The position numbers and the translations under genes were made by a program. A stretch of 64,000 bases of DNA, from contig JAPHTP010000087.1 of the NCBI GenBank assembly GCA_026196875.1, positions 27,099 through 91,098 on the forward strand, read 5' to 3'. Under the pieces are notes generated by a model. It did no database searches. It saw only the letters and a list, made by a program, of their open reading frames with translations, and was not told the origin of the DNA. Below, piece after piece: positions 38,617 through 47,805 of the stretch. Positions within the stretch are counted from its first letter, which is position 1; each line of letters opens with the position of its first letter. The DNA comes from Kangiellaceae bacterium. Its GTDB lineage: Bacteria; Pseudomonadota; Gammaproteobacteria; Enterobacterales; Kangiellaceae.

Positions 38617-39162
38617 TTATTGTTTGACAATTGAGTTGCTGTATTCTGCAAGCAATTGTCTAAGCAGTATGGGGATTATTTCTGGGTCGATGGAGTCTAT
38701 CGTATTCTTAACCCAATGCGCGAGTTCGGTGTTGCCACTAATTTTTAGCCGCCGTTTGAAGAAGAGTGTATCCGGATCTACCTCCTGGTTAATCAGTTTA
38801 ATCGCGTCAACAGTATTGATGGTAAGATTGGCTTCGTTTTGTAGACATTCTTCAGAGGAAATATGAATACAGTGAAGAGAATTCTTTTTTGCGCTAATAC
38901 TCGCGTAGATATCTGCATCCGATATATGAATTCCGATAACTCTTCCATCAAGAAAATCAAACAGGCCAGAACTAATAGGGTCTTTTAAGAGCCGATTTAG
39001 TACAAATTCGATTGACGTTAGTTTGATTGGCATTGGAATTAAACTTTGTAATTTTCCAATGCGAGCGGGTGTAAGTAAGTTGAATATACGAGGTTTTACT
39101 TTTTGACTTATATTCGAGGTTAATTTTTGGTGTAGCTCAATTGCTAGATTTGTTTGACTCAT
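38617..39162 (-). CDS. ubiT: Ubiquinone biosynthesis accessory factor UbiT (SCP2 domain)
   Basis: A 181-residue protein with an SCP2-like lipid-binding domain, the C-terminal end reading DPDTLFFKRRLKISGNTELAHWVKNTID, which is the UbiT/YhbT signature. UbiT works with UbiU and UbiV in oxygen-independent ubiquinone hydroxylation. UbiU and UbiV are not seen in this window. It follows fdxA upstream in transcription order by about 150 bases and precedes the phasin. Its own terminator is not obvious. Confidence 0.78.
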   Translation of the reverse strand: MSQTNLAIELHQKLTSNISQKVKPRIFNLLTPARIGKLQSLIPMPIKLTSIEFVLNRLLKDPISSGLFDFLDGRVIGIHISDADIYASISAKKNSLHCIHISSEECLQNEANLTINTVDAIKLINQEVDPDTLFFKRRLKISGNTELAHWVKNTIDSIDPEIIPILLRQLLAEYSNSIVKQ

Positions 39163-39270
39163 TTCAGTAAACCACTATTCAAATAACAGATTCCTTGATT
39201 TTGAAAGGAATATTAGATGAAGGCGAGAATTTTAACGCTGACTAAGATCAATTGTCTTGTCGGGTGAGTC

Positions 39271-39295
39271 AAAAAAGCCAGCATATTGCTGGCTT
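39271..39295 (-). terminator. Terminator of fdxA
   Basis: AAGCCAGCA (39275-39283) and TGCTGGCTT (39287-39295) form a 9-bp stem with a three-base loop. On the reverse strand a T run follows, 14 bases after the fdxA stop. It is a standard intrinsic terminator. Confidence 0.85.
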
Positions 39296-39309
39296 CGAGA
39301 AAGCTAATG

Positions 39310-39633
39310 CTATTTTTCTAGATGCTGAAGCTTTTCTTTAACGCCGTCCCACTTTGCTGCTTCAGGTAAAGGGTCTTTTTTATCGACTATGTTATCCCAT
39401 TTTTGTGCTAATTCTGCATTGAGTTCAATGAAATGTTTTTGATCTGCCGGAATGTCATCTTCTTCAAAGATGGCCTCTGCGGGACACTCAGGTTCACACA
39501 GAGCGCAGTCGATACATTCATCGGGGTCAATCACAAGAAAATTAGGACCCTCGTAAAAACAGTCAACCGGACATACTTCAACACAGTCGGTATATTTACA
39601 AAGGATACAGTTGTCGGTTACTACAAAAGCCAT
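39310..39633 (-). CDS. fdxA: Seven-iron ferredoxin FdxA
   Basis: A 107-residue ferredoxin with one 3Fe-4S and one 4Fe-4S cluster. The Cys pattern is [17 protein letters not shown] near the N-terminus and [12 protein letters not shown] in the middle, followed by the long C-terminal tail that defines the Azotobacter FdI/FdxA type. GGAG lies before ATG 39633. It lies downstream of mutS on the same strand, a frequent arrangement in gammaproteobacteria. Its redox partner is not known. Confidence 0.95.
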   Translation of the reverse strand: MAFVVTDNCILCKYTDCVEVCPVDCFYEGPNFLVIDPDECIDCALCEPECPAEAIFEEDDIPADQKHFIELNAELAQKWDNIVDKKDPLPEAAKWDGVKEKLQHLEK

Positions 39634-39755
39634 CTATATGCTCCACATTTCCTCAGGTGATATACAATATTCTCAAGTCGAACCATTTGAGTCTACCTAT
39701 CTGACTCTAAATATTTGATTCTAATACAGTACCAGTAAAACTAATTGCCGCTATT

Positions 39756-42374
39756 TTACTCACTTAATGCGGTTTGTCGAGTCAATTTATAAATGAGTTC
39801 CAGAGCCTGTTTGGGGCTCAGTTCATCCGCATCGATATTTTCAAGCATCGCTATTCTTGGATCGGCCTTTGGCGGCAAAACTTTAGCCGGAGCGGCTTGA
39901 TCCAAATCAACAGAATGGTGGTGTTTGCCTTCTTCTAAATGGTTTTGATAGTCTTCGGCCATGGCGAGCACCTGGCGCGGAACGCCCGCTAGTCTGGCAA
40001 CGTGAATACCATAACTTTTGCTTGTTGGACCGGGATGAACCTGATGATCCAAAATCAGCTTTTCGCCGTGTTGAATAGCGCCAAAATGTAAATTTTTAAT
40101 ACTCTCGTGGCTACGTGTTATTTGAGTTAATTCAAAATAATGGGTTGCAAACAGTATTAGGGGATTGATTTGGAGATTTAAATATTCAAGTGTTGCCCAA
40201 GCCAATGCGAGGCCGTCATAGGTACTGGTACCCCGGCCAATTTCGTCAAGGATAACCAGGCTATTGGTGGAAGCATTATTTAATATGTTAGCAGCTTCAC
40301 TCATTTCAACCATAAACGTCGAACGACCGCTCGACAGATCATCAGAAGCTCCAATCCTTGTATAGATGGCGTCTAGAATAGGGATATCTGCCGATTCTGC
40401 GGGAACAAAACAGCCACAATGCGCTAGCAGTGCGATAATCGCAGTCATACGCATATAGGTTGATTTACCGCCCATGTTGGGGCCGGTGATTATAAGTGCT
40501 TTTTGATTCTTGTCTAGATGAACATTATTTGGAATAAAGGGGTCTAATTGAAATGCTTCGACAACCGGATGTCGCGCAGATTTTAGTTCAATCTTGTTTT
40601 CGGTATTTAGATTCGGTCTAACAAAATTTGCCTGGTTGGCCACTTCTGCGAAACTCTGTAAAACGTCCAATGTCGCCACTTGCTCTGCAGTAAATTGCAT
40701 TGCATTGACTTGTGGTTGGAGTGTTTCTACTAATTCTTTATAAAGCTGTTTTTCCAGGGCTAATGCCTTCGCCTGACTAGATAGTACTTTTTCTTCTAAT
40801 TCTTTTAGTTCAGGTGTGATAAATCTTTCTGCATTTTTTAAAGTTTGCCGCCGAGTGTAAGTTAAAGGCGCTGAATCAGATTGGGCTTTTGAAATCTCGA
40901 TATAAAAGCCATGTACTTTGTTATAACCAACTTTAAGGGTCGAAATGCCCGTTGCCTGCTTTTCTCTTTCTTCCATATCAGCAAGCAAATCGCTGGCGTT
41001 GGTTGAAAGATAACGTAGCTCATCCAGCTCTTGATTGTATCCTTCGCGGATAACATTGCCATCTCTAATCACTACCGGAGGATTATCGAATACTGCTTTC
41101 TCTAATAAATCCAGCGTTTCTTGGTGAAGCGATATGCCTTCGGCAAACTCAAACAATAATGTTTCGTCTTGCTGCTTTAGCCACTGAACCATTTGTGGTA
41201 GAACTGACAAACTTTCACGTAGCCCGGTAAGATCTCGTGGGCGACAGGAGTGTAATGCAATGCGAGTTAAAATTCTCTGCATGTCCCTAATTGGAGTCAA
41301 CAAACTTCTTAGTGAATCCAACTCGCCGGTATTGAGTAGTTTTTCTACTTTTTCCAGTCGGGCGTTTATCTTATTTTGACTAATTAGTGGTGCGTGTAAC
41401 CAGTTTTTTAGGAGACGACATCCCATCGCAGTTTTGGTGCGATTAATGACGCTAAATAGTGTTTTGTCTTGCTCGCCATATAGGTTTTCAGTTAATTCAA
41501 GATGCTTTCTGGTTTGAGCATTTAAATGAAGTATCTGTTGATTATCAAAGGGAATCATTCTATTTAAGTGTTCAAGTAAACTCTGCTGAGTGAGCTTGGC
41601 GTAATTAAGTGCAGCTCCGGCGGCGCATAAACCAGCCTGCATTTCCTCGCAACCAAAACCATCTAAATTCTTAACTTTGAAATGCCGTAGCAAAGTTTGG
41701 TAGTTCTGTTGAAAATCAAATTGCCAGTCTTCTTGAAGTTTAACCGTGAAACCTTGGGTTTGCAGAGTATCTGCAAACTTTTCATCGGCAAGAATTTCGG
41801 CTGGTTTTAGTCTCGCAATTTCGGCGAACAGTGTGCCTTCATTTTTAAATTGATTACAGTAGAATTGGCCACCGGCCAGATCAATCCAAGACAATCCATA
41901 TTTAGCATCCTGCTTTGAACCTTTGTAAAAATAGACTGATGCGAGTAGGTTTTCTTTGTCAGACTCAAGCAGGGCATCTTCGCTCAAAGTTCCGGGGGTA
42001 ATCACTCTAACTACTTTTCTTTCTACAGGCCCCTTACTCGTTGCAGGGTCTCCAATTTGTTCGCAAATTGCAACCGAGCGTCCCTGTTTAACTAATCTCG
42101 CGAGGTAATTATCTACGGCGTGAAATGGTACTCCGGCCATAGGGATTGGTTCGCCATTCGATTTTCCCCGGTGGGTGAGGGTGATACCTAACCAATCTGC
42201 AGCATTGTGAGCATCGTCAAAGAATAACTCGTAAAAATCGCCCATTCTGTAGAATAGTAAAATATCTGGATACTCTTGCTTAATCTCAAGGTATTGGCGC
42301 ATCATTGGAGTGTGAGCACTAGTTGCCTTGATAACAGGAGCTTTTTTCGCTTTAGAAGAAGTTGTAGATTTCAA
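39756..42374 (-). CDS. mutS: DNA mismatch repair protein MutS
   Basis: The 872-residue mismatch-recognition ATPase. The mismatch-binding FYELF motif appears near residue 41 ([17 protein letters not shown]), the clamp and lever domains follow, and the ATPase is complete: Walker [15 protein letters not shown], Walker [18 protein letters not shown] and [10 protein letters not shown]. The only start covering the N-terminus is TTG at 42374; ATG would first occur at about residue 24, which would remove the usual leader before HTPMM. The C-terminal dimerisation helix region is present ([12 protein letters not shown]). Confidence 0.95.
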   Translation of the reverse strand: MKSTTSSKAKKAPVIKATSAHTPMMRQYLEIKQEYPDILLFYRMGDFYELFFDDAHNAADWLGITLTHRGKSNGEPIPMAGVPFHAVDNYLARLVKQGRSVAICEQIGDPATSKGPVERKVVRVITPGTLSEDALLESDKENLLASVYFYKGSKQDAKYGLSWIDLAGGQFYCNQFKNEGTLFAEIARLKPAEILADEKFADTLQTQGFTVKLQEDWQFDFQQNYQTLLRHFKVKNLDGFGCEEMQAGLCAAGAALNYAKLTQQSLLEHLNRMIPFDNQQILHLNAQTRKHLELTENLYGEQDKTLFSVINRTKTAMGCRLLKNWLHAPLISQNKINARLEKVEKLLNTGELDSLRSLLTPIRDMQRILTRIALHSCRPRDLTGLRESLSVLPQMVQWLKQQDETLLFEFAEGISLHQETLDLLEKAVFDNPPVVIRDGNVIREGYNQELDELRYLSTNASDLLADMEEREKQATGISTLKVGYNKVHGFYIEISKAQSDSAPLTYTRRQTLKNAERFITPELKELEEKVLSSQAKALALEKQLYKELVETLQPQVNAMQFTAEQVATLDVLQSFAEVANQANFVRPNLNTENKIELKSARHPVVEAFQLDPFIPNNVHLDKNQKALIITGPNMGGKSTYMRMTAIIALLAHCGCFVPAESADIPILDAIYTRIGASDDLSSGRSTFMVEMSEAANILNNASTNSLVILDEIGRGTSTYDGLALAWATLEYLNLQINPLILFATHYFELTQITRSHESIKNLHFGAIQHGEKLILDHQVHPGPTSKSYGIHVARLAGVPRQVLAMAEDYQNHLEEGKHHHSVDLDQAAPAKVLPPKADPRIAMLENIDADELSPKQALELIYKLTRQTALSE

Positions 42375-42497
42375 GGTTAATTCGTCTTAATTCTTGTTAA
42401 CTGGAATTTTACTAGAATTAAGCATTAAACCAAATAGATTAATTGGAGTCTGTTGTTAATAGTTTGACAGGCTCTCAATACTCCGCCGGGGAACAAA

Positions 42498-42986
42498 ATG
42501 CAGAAGCTGGTATCGCAATTGTCAGTTAGATTAATATTTAAACAGATCAAAGTGGCCACAGTAGAGTCTTGTACGGGTGGTTGGATCGGAAAAACGCTTA
42601 CAGATCAAGCGGGTTCGTCTGATTGGTTCGCCGGCGGGTTAATTACCTATACTAACGAAAGTAAAACAAAACTGGCATCGGTTCCGGAGCCTTTAATTAG
42701 TCAATATGGTGCAGTGTCTCCCGAGGTCGCCGAGGCTATGGCCAGGGGGGCTGAAAAATACTTTGATCGATGTGTTACGGTAGCGGTTACTGGGGTTGCT
42801 GGTCCAGGAGGAGGCTCAGAAGAAAAGCCTGTGGGTACAGTTTGTATTGCAACCTGCCTCTTAGGGCAAACTAACGCCAAGCAGTTTCATTTTAACGGGG
42901 ATCGAGAATCGGTACGTTTGCAAACTGTAGAAAATGCATTGCGAATGGTTTTGACTGCAATAGAAAGAAGTACTACCTTAGTTTAA
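42498..42986 (+). CDS. pncC: Nicotinamide-nucleotide amidase (CinA C-terminal family)
   Basis: A 162-residue protein equal to the CinA C-terminal domain, which hydrolyses NMN to nicotinate mononucleotide and ammonia in pyridine nucleotide recycling. Family motifs are VESCTGGWIGKTLTDQAGSS, YTNESKTKLASV, GAVSPEVAEAMARGA and AVTGVAGPGGGSEEKPVGTV. It is divergent from mutS over about 120 bases. In many gammaproteobacteria recA follows this gene; here a lipoprotein follows instead, so recA is displaced elsewhere or lies outside the window. Confidence 0.92.
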   Translation: MQKLVSQLSVRLIFKQIKVATVESCTGGWIGKTLTDQAGSSDWFAGGLITYTNESKTKLASVPEPLISQYGAVSPEVAEAMARGAEKYFDRCVTVAVTGVAGPGGGSEEKPVGTVCIATCLLGQTNAKQFHFNGDRESVRLQTVENALRMVLTAIERSTTLV

Positions 42987-43018
42987 AGTTGAGTAGCAAA
43001 AATAATTCGGAGAGAAAA

Positions 43019-43582
43019 ATGAGAATAATAAAGTTGGGAACACTACTGGCGCTAGTTAGCTTGCTAGCGGGGTGTGCGACTATGTCAGGTTCCACGCCCG
43101 CGCAAAAACGTCAATCAGTAATGAATATGAAAAATGAAGTGCTTACAGAGCTTTTCAAGTTAAAACCGGATACTCGAAAACAAGTAAGTGCAGCGCCAGG
43201 CTATGCGGTATTTAGCAACGTGAACGTAAATATCATTTTTGCTTCTTTTGGAGGAGGCTACGGCATGGCAAAGAACAATAAAACCGGCAAAGTGACTTAT
43301 ATGAAAATGGGGGAGGTTGGTTTAGGTTTGGGAGCCGGGGTAAAGGACTTTAGAGCTGTTTTCGTTTTCCATACCAAAGGCGCCTACGATAGATTTATTG
43401 AACACGGATGGACATTTGGGGGCCAAGCTGACGCAGCAGCTAAAGCGAGCGATAAAGGAGCAGCTGTTGCGGGTGAGGCTATTATTGATAACGTTTCGGT
43501 TTATCAATTGACGCAAAGTGGTTTGGCATTGCAAGCAACTTTGAAAGGGACTAAATATTGGGTAGATGAGGAGTTAAATTAG
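43019..43582 (+). CDS. Lipoprotein with SYLF/YSC84-like domain
   Basis: A 187-residue lipoprotein: signal MRIIKLGTLLALVSLLAGC with a lipobox (LLAGC). The mature part is a YSC84/SYLF lipid-binding domain, with AAPGYAVFSNVNVNIIFASFGGGYGMAKN and LGAGVKDFRAVFVFHTKGAYDRF. Its role in bacteria is unclear; eukaryotic SYLF proteins bind phosphoinositides. ATG 43019 has GGAGAG upstream and gives a clean signal peptide, unlike the earlier in-frame start 42989. It follows pncC by about 30 bases and is closed by a strong terminator. Confidence 0.8.
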   Translation: MRIIKLGTLLALVSLLAGCATMSGSTPAQKRQSVMNMKNEVLTELFKLKPDTRKQVSAAPGYAVFSNVNVNIIFASFGGGYGMAKNNKTGKVTYMKMGEVGLGLGAGVKDFRAVFVFHTKGAYDRFIEHGWTFGGQADAAAKASDKGAAVAGEAIIDNVSVYQLTQSGLALQATLKGTKYWVDEELN

Positions 43583-43608
43583 GAGGCAGCCTAATTCTGA
43601 TAAATACA

Positions 43609-43637
43609 AAAAAGGCGAGAATAATTCTCGCCTTTTT
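43609..43637. terminator. Bidirectional terminator
   Basis: AAAAAGGCGAGAA (43609-43621) and TTCTCGCCTTTTT (43625-43637) form a 13-bp stem with a three-base loop. It lies between the convergent SYLF lipoprotein and leucine dehydrogenase genes and has T runs on both strands. Confidence 0.9.
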
Positions 43638-43658
43638 ATTTGAACCGATTTGGTTCTA

Positions 43659-44702
43659 CTAAGCTTTAGCCGCTGCGATTCGCTTGCGTGCTAGCTCATC
43701 AGCAACAACGTTAGTTGTTTTACCTTCTGCTTCGGCAGCACCGAAGATTTCTAGTAAGGTGCCGTAAATTTCGTCTACTTTATTTAACGCATCTTGCTTT
43801 TTGTACTCGCCGCCTTCCATTTCAAAAGAAACGTTGATGATACCGCCTGCGTTAATAACGTAGTCAGGAGTGTACAGAATACCTTTTTGTTTAAGGACGT
43901 CTCCGTGACGATCTTCAGCAAGCTGGTTGTTAGCTGCACCAGCTACAACTGAACACTTTAATTGCGGAATAGTAGTATCGTTGATGGTAGCACCCAAGGC
44001 ACATGGGGCATAAACATCAACGTCTTGAGAATAGATTTCATCTTTATCAACTGCAACTGCGCCTAAGTTACCTACAACTCGATCGATAGACTCTTTATTA
44101 ATATCAGTAACTATCAATTCAGCGCCTTCATTTCTTAGATGTTCGCAGAGGTAATATCCAACGTGGCCTAAACCTTGAACGGCAACCTTAACACCATCCA
44201 ATGAATCACGGCCTAAACGGTGTTTAACCGCCGCCTTCATTCCTTTGTATACGCCGTATGCGGTTACTGGAGAAGGATCTCCTGAACGACCTTCAAGCCC
44301 TAGAACATAGTCTGTTTTACGATGAACAATAGCCATATCATTTGGATTGATACCAACGTCTTCAGCTGTGTAGTACTGACCATTAAGGTTATTGACGAAA
44401 GTACCAAAAGCTTCAAATAATGCATCAGACTTCATGGTTTTTGAGTTACCAATGATTACTGATTTACCACCGCCCATTTTTAGGCCGGCTAATGCATTTT
44501 TGTAGCTCATTCCACGAGACAGGCGTAACGCGTCAATTAATGCGCCTTCATCTGAGTTGTATTCCCACATGCGGCAACCACCAACAGCAGGACCTAATGC
44601 AGTAGAGTGAACACAGATAATTGCGCTTAAACCTGACTCAGTGTCACGGCAAAATACGACTTTCTCATGGTCGTCATAAGCGCGAAGATTAAATACAGCC
44701 AT
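43659..44702 (-). CDS. ldh: Leucine dehydrogenase
   Basis: NAD-dependent oxidative deaminase (347 residues) of branched-chain amino acids, giving 2-ketoisocaproate from leucine. Family motifs are GPAVGGCRMW, LSRGMSYKNALAGLKMGGGKSVI (catalytic Lys), YYTAEDVGINPNDMA and the Rossmann motif GLGHVGYYLCEHL. The Glu/Leu/Phe/Val dehydrogenase family is certain; leucine is the most likely substrate given length, the sequence and the liu genes. It lies 124 bases behind an aldehyde dehydrogenase on the same strand. AGGAG precedes ATG 44702. Confidence 0.9.
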   Translation of the reverse strand: MAVFNLRAYDDHEKVVFCRDTESGLSAIICVHSTALGPAVGGCRMWEYNSDEGALIDALRLSRGMSYKNALAGLKMGGGKSVIIGNSKTMKSDALFEAFGTFVNNLNGQYYTAEDVGINPNDMAIVHRKTDYVLGLEGRSGDPSPVTAYGVYKGMKAAVKHRLGRDSLDGVKVAVQGLGHVGYYLCEHLRNEGAELIVTDINKESIDRVVGNLGAVAVDKDEIYSQDVDVYAPCALGATINDTTIPQLKCSVVAGAANNQLAEDRHGDVLKQKGILYTPDYVINAGGIINVSFEMEGGEYKKQDALNKVDEIYGTLLEIFGAAEAEGKTTNVVADELARKRIAAAKA

Positions 44703-44826
44703 GTTTTTCTCCTAATGAGATTGAACTGGATGTCGCAGCCAGGCAAAACCTGGCTGTTCTTTCGACATGTGTTTCGATAAGAAGTTGTTCAAGGTAAGAA
44801 AATTCAACAGTTAACCGAAATCGGAA

Positions 44827-46347
44827 TTAACTAAGGTTGAAAGTGATACCTTGAGCAAGAGTAGGGGTGTCACCCCAGAATATTGTGTTAGTTTGACGGC
44901 GCATGTAAGCCTTCCAAGAATCGGAACCTGCTTCACGGCCACCGCCAGTGTCTTTTTCGCCACCAAATGCGCCGCCGATTTCAGCACCTGAAGTACCGAT
45001 GTTAACGTTGGCGATACCGCAGTCACTGCCTGCGTAGGATAAAAATTTCTCCGCATTGCTAATGTTTTGAGAAAACATTGCTGAAGATAGACCTTGGCGA
45101 ACACCATTATTTAATTCGATTGCTTCTTCAATCGTTTTAAAAGTCATAATGTACAAGATTGGGGCAAAGGTTTCGTTTTGTACGACTTCCCAATCATTTT
45201 GAGCGCGAATAATCGTTGGTTCTACGTAGTGACCTGGACGGTCGATACGATTACCGCCGAACAATACTTCACCACCTTGTTCTTTGGCTCGTGCAACAGC
45301 ATTTTCAAAATTTGTTACTGCAGTTTCATCAATAAGCGGTCCCATTAAGTTATTAGTATCAAGCGGGTTGCCGATGGTTACTTGCTTATAGGCATCTACT
45401 AAAATGTTGGTTACTTTTTCTGCGATTGATTCATGAACAATTAAGCGACGAGTAGTCGTACAACGCTGACCCGCAGTACCTACCGCGCCAAATGCGATAG
45501 CTGGAATTGCGTGTTCAAGGTTAGCTGTTTCATCAACGATAAGGGCATTGTTACCTGCTAGCTCCAGTAGGCATTTGCCCATTCTTTCTGCCACTTTAAC
45601 GCCAACCATTTTGCCAACTACAGATGAACCGGTGAAAGACATTTTCTTAACTCGCTTGTCAGAAATAAACTTTTCTGCCAGGGCGTTAGATTCGCTGTCT
45701 ACAAACATATAAAAAATTGGTTTGTAACCTGATTCTTTAAGAACATCGTTACAGATGTTTTGCACAGCAACTGCTGTTAAAGGAGTTTTAGGGCTAGGCT
45801 TCCAGATAGTAACGTTGCCGCAAATAGCAGCAATAAAGGCATTCCACGACCAAACCGCCACAGGGAAGTTGAAAGCAGAAATTACACCAACTAATCCGAG
45901 TGGTTGCCACTGTTCATACATACGATGCTGTGGACGTTCTGAATGCATCATCTTACCGTATAGCATGCGCGATTGACCTACAGCAAAGTCAGCCATATCG
46001 ATCATTTCTTGAACTTCACCATCTCCTTCGGCTTTACTTTTCCCCATTTCTAATGAAACTAAACTACCTAAAGCATCTTTCTTTTCGCGCAGGGCTTCAC
46101 CCATTTTACGAACTAACTCGCCACGAATTGGGGCTGGGATAGCACGCCATTCGACAAAAGCTTCTTCTGCTTTAGCTACAATTGTGTCGTAATCTTGCTC
46201 TGATGCGGCGTAGACTTTGGCTATTTCTTCGCCGTTAGCGGGGCTGAAAGACGTTATAACTTCTGATTGAGCCGTTGACCATTGATCGACTCCCCAACAA
46301 GCACCAGAATTAATTTCCTTAATTCCTAAATCGTCTAATAGTTTCAT
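44827..46347 (-). CDS. ALDH7-family (aminoadipate-semialdehyde-type) dehydrogenase
   Basis: A 506-residue NAD(P)-dependent aldehyde dehydrogenase. Motifs are [45 protein letters not shown] and [13 protein letters not shown] with the catalytic Cys. This is the ALDH7/AmaB group that oxidises alpha-aminoadipate semialdehyde/piperideine-6-carboxylate in lysine degradation; relatives act on other aldehydes. ATG 46347 has GAGGA upstream and is preferred to TTG 46359. Its neighbour at 47806 resembles lysine dehydrogenase, which supports a lysine role. Upstream lies a 626-base region with two palindromes. Confidence 0.9.
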   Translation of the reverse strand: MKLLDDLGIKEINSGACWGVDQWSTAQSEVITSFSPANGEEIAKVYAASEQDYDTIVAKAEEAFVEWRAIPAPIRGELVRKMGEALREKKDALGSLVSLEMGKSKAEGDGEVQEMIDMADFAVGQSRMLYGKMMHSERPQHRMYEQWQPLGLVGVISAFNFPVAVWSWNAFIAAICGNVTIWKPSPKTPLTAVAVQNICNDVLKESGYKPIFYMFVDSESNALAEKFISDKRVKKMSFTGSSVVGKMVGVKVAERMGKCLLELAGNNALIVDETANLEHAIPAIAFGAVGTAGQRCTTTRRLIVHESIAEKVTNILVDAYKQVTIGNPLDTNNLMGPLIDETAVTNFENAVARAKEQGGEVLFGGNRIDRPGHYVEPTIIRAQNDWEVVQNETFAPILYIMTFKTIEEAIELNNGVRQGLSSAMFSQNISNAEKFLSYAGSDCGIANVNIGTSGAEIGGAFGGEKDTGGGREAGSDSWKAYMRRQTNTIFWGDTPTLAQGITFNLS

Positions 46348-46706
46348 TGGATTCCTCAAATATTCATGTGTCGCGCGAAAAATGTTTTAGGTGATACCTG
46401 ACTCATGCCTAAAACAACTTAGTAAGTTTAGCGAAATATGTCGCTCTTATTATGATGAAAGTCATCCGACTTTCGCTTTATAAAACGGATTAGCTGATGG
46501 ACCTGTTCAATCTAGCTAACCCGAGTGCGCAAAACCAAATCTTGCATAATTGCGATAGATTTGGACTGCAGCCTGAAAAAGGTGGCGCAAAGATACCACT
46601 GCTCCCTTGGAATAGCCAGTTTAATCTCAAGATCTGCCCTTGATTTCGGGCCCGAAGCCGCCAAAATCAAGGCATTTAGCGGTGTTTAGGCAGCTCTGAC
46701 CAGTGG

Positions 46707-46724
46707 CAAAATTGGCCAATTTTG
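46707..46724. promoter_or_regulatory. 18-bp perfect palindrome, unknown regulator
   Basis: CAAAATTGG followed by its complement CCAATTTTG, centred on GGCC, is a perfect 18-bp palindrome. It stops one base before the LiuR-like box. Together they look like a dual operator. I do not recognise a family for this sequence. Confidence 0.55.
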
Positions 46725-46725
46725 A

Positions 46726-46741
46726 TTTACGGGAACGTAAA
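46726..46741. promoter_or_regulatory. LiuR-like box upstream of ALDH/ldh
   Basis: TTTACG-GGAA-CGTAAA has the same half-sites as the LiuR operator at 13325-13340 (TTTACG-TTAA-CGTAAA). Only the four central bases differ. It is about 380 bases before the aldehyde dehydrogenase start and 230 bases before the DUF4826 gene. LiuR control of leucine dehydrogenase would be sensible. Confidence 0.6.
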
Positions 46742-46973
46742 CGGTAATCGCTCAATAGGTGAATATTCGATTATTTTATTTAATTACAATAAGATAGAGC
46801 GGTTATCTAGAAATTACCTCAAGTTAATAGTGGTACTTTTTAACAAATCGTAATGGTTTTGTGCTTGAACTATGCAGTTAAATCCCTTACTTTAGTTCGC
46901 CTCTTGATATTGGGTAGAAGAAGTTAGCCCTATTCAATATCTGTAGTAGTAAATCAAAAGGAAGGTCTTTTTT

Positions 46974-47447
46974 ATGACGCAAAATGTCCAACCCGAATCT
47001 TTGAGCGCTGAAGAAAAACAAGAACAGATTAAGCGTTGGCAACAGGAAGAGCACGTAAAGATTCAAAAATATTGTCACTCTCAAGGTATACAAGCGAAAA
47101 GTCTGGACCAGAAGCAATGTCAGTGTTTGCCACCTGCAGTTGGGGTTTGGTATGTAAACTCAGTTACAAAAGGTGAAGACTACTGGATTATTAGTGGTGA
47201 GCTACCAACTGACTTAGCTCCTGCTAAAGTGGCGAATAATGCAAGAGAAGCAATGCGCTATTTTTCGATGAACTGGCAGTTAAAAGCGGCAAACCTGGAA
47301 GACGCACTTGCGGAAGGTAAAGTTCAGTTAGCCGATCGAGAAACACAACAAAAGTTTGCACAAGAATTAACCGTTAAAGCTGAAGCCGTATATAAGTTGG
47401 CTACAGATGAAAAGCTTTGGGGAAGTACAGGTCTGAAAATAAGCTAG
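46974..47447 (+). CDS. DUF4826-like hypothetical protein
   Basis: A 157-residue cytosolic protein with no signal or TM segment. It begins with an acidic helical stretch (LSAEEKQEQIKRWQQEEHVKIQKYCHSQG) and continues with QCQCLPPAVGVWYVNSVTKGEDYWIISGELPTDL, which I associate with the DUF4826 family of gammaproteobacteria, though not firmly. AGGAAGG precedes ATG 46974. It ends at a strong terminator shared with the convergent EF-hand gene. Function unknown. Confidence 0.65.
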   Translation: MTQNVQPESLSAEEKQEQIKRWQQEEHVKIQKYCHSQGIQAKSLDQKQCQCLPPAVGVWYVNSVTKGEDYWIISGELPTDLAPAKVANNAREAMRYFSMNWQLKAANLEDALAEGKVQLADRETQQKFAQELTVKAEAVYKLATDEKLWGSTGLKIS

Positions 47448-47491
47448 TTTCCCTGCTAGATTGATATATACTCGATTGATACTGAGTTAAT

Positions 47492-47519
47492 AAAAAAGCC
47501 TGCTATTGCAGGCTTTTTT
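47492..47519. terminator. Bidirectional terminator
   Basis: AAAAAAGCCTGC (47492-47503) and GCAGGCTTTTTT (47508-47519) form a 12-bp stem around TATT, between the convergent genes ending at 47447 and 47545. T runs occur on both strands. Confidence 0.9.
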
Positions 47520-47544
47520 ATTTGAAACTTGATTAATCCAGTTT

Positions 47545-47793
47545 CTAATATTCCCACCAGCAAGTCTGCCACCACTCAATGAACTCATCAAAGTCAATAT
47601 GGCCATCGTTATTCTCATCGACAATTGCAAATCCTGCTTCGGCTTGTTCTGTGGTCGCTTGAGGAGAGATTACCTTCAACAATTGAGTAAACTCCTCTAC
47701 ATCGATTTCATTATTATCGTCCCTGTCGAAAAAGGAAAAGTTCTCTTTAATTTCCGCCAACTTTTCGGCTGATAACGATTTAGTTTCAGTCAT
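47545..47793 (-). CDS. Small EF-hand calcium-binding protein
   Basis: An 82-residue protein made of two EF-hands. The loops DRDDNNEIDVEE and DENNDGHIDFDE both satisfy the 12-residue consensus (acidic at 1, 3, 5 and 12, Ile at 8). The rest is calmodulin-like helix. No signal peptide, so it is cytosolic. It starts 12 bases after the dehydrogenase stop at 47806, so they are likely co-transcribed. In bacteria such calmodulin-like (calerythrin-type) proteins may buffer or sense calcium; a link to the dehydrogenase is not established. Confidence 0.88.
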   Translation of the reverse strand: MTETKSLSAEKLAEIKENFSFFDRDDNNEIDVEEFTQLLKVISPQATTEQAEAGFAIVDENNDGHIDFDEFIEWWQTCWWEY

Positions 47794-47805
47794 TTCTGTT
47801 GTTTC

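Larger units (their letters stand above)
46348..46973. promoter_or_regulatory. Divergent regulatory region between ALDH and DUF4826 genes
   Basis: A 626-base noncoding region. I see hairpins GAAAGTC/GACTTTC (46457-46474) and CCTTGATTT/AAATCAAGG (46638-46672), then two adjacent palindromes at 46707-46724 and 46726-46741. No ORF with a credible start is visible. The right part is very AT-rich and likely holds the promoter for the gene at 46974. Confidence 0.5.

Noticed and set aside
46887..47117. 76-residue minus-strand hydrophobic ORF opposite the DUF4826-like gene
   Set aside because: It overlaps the Shine-Dalgarno and start of a better-supported gene, and its hydrophobicity is what antisense to a Lys/Glu-rich helix gives.
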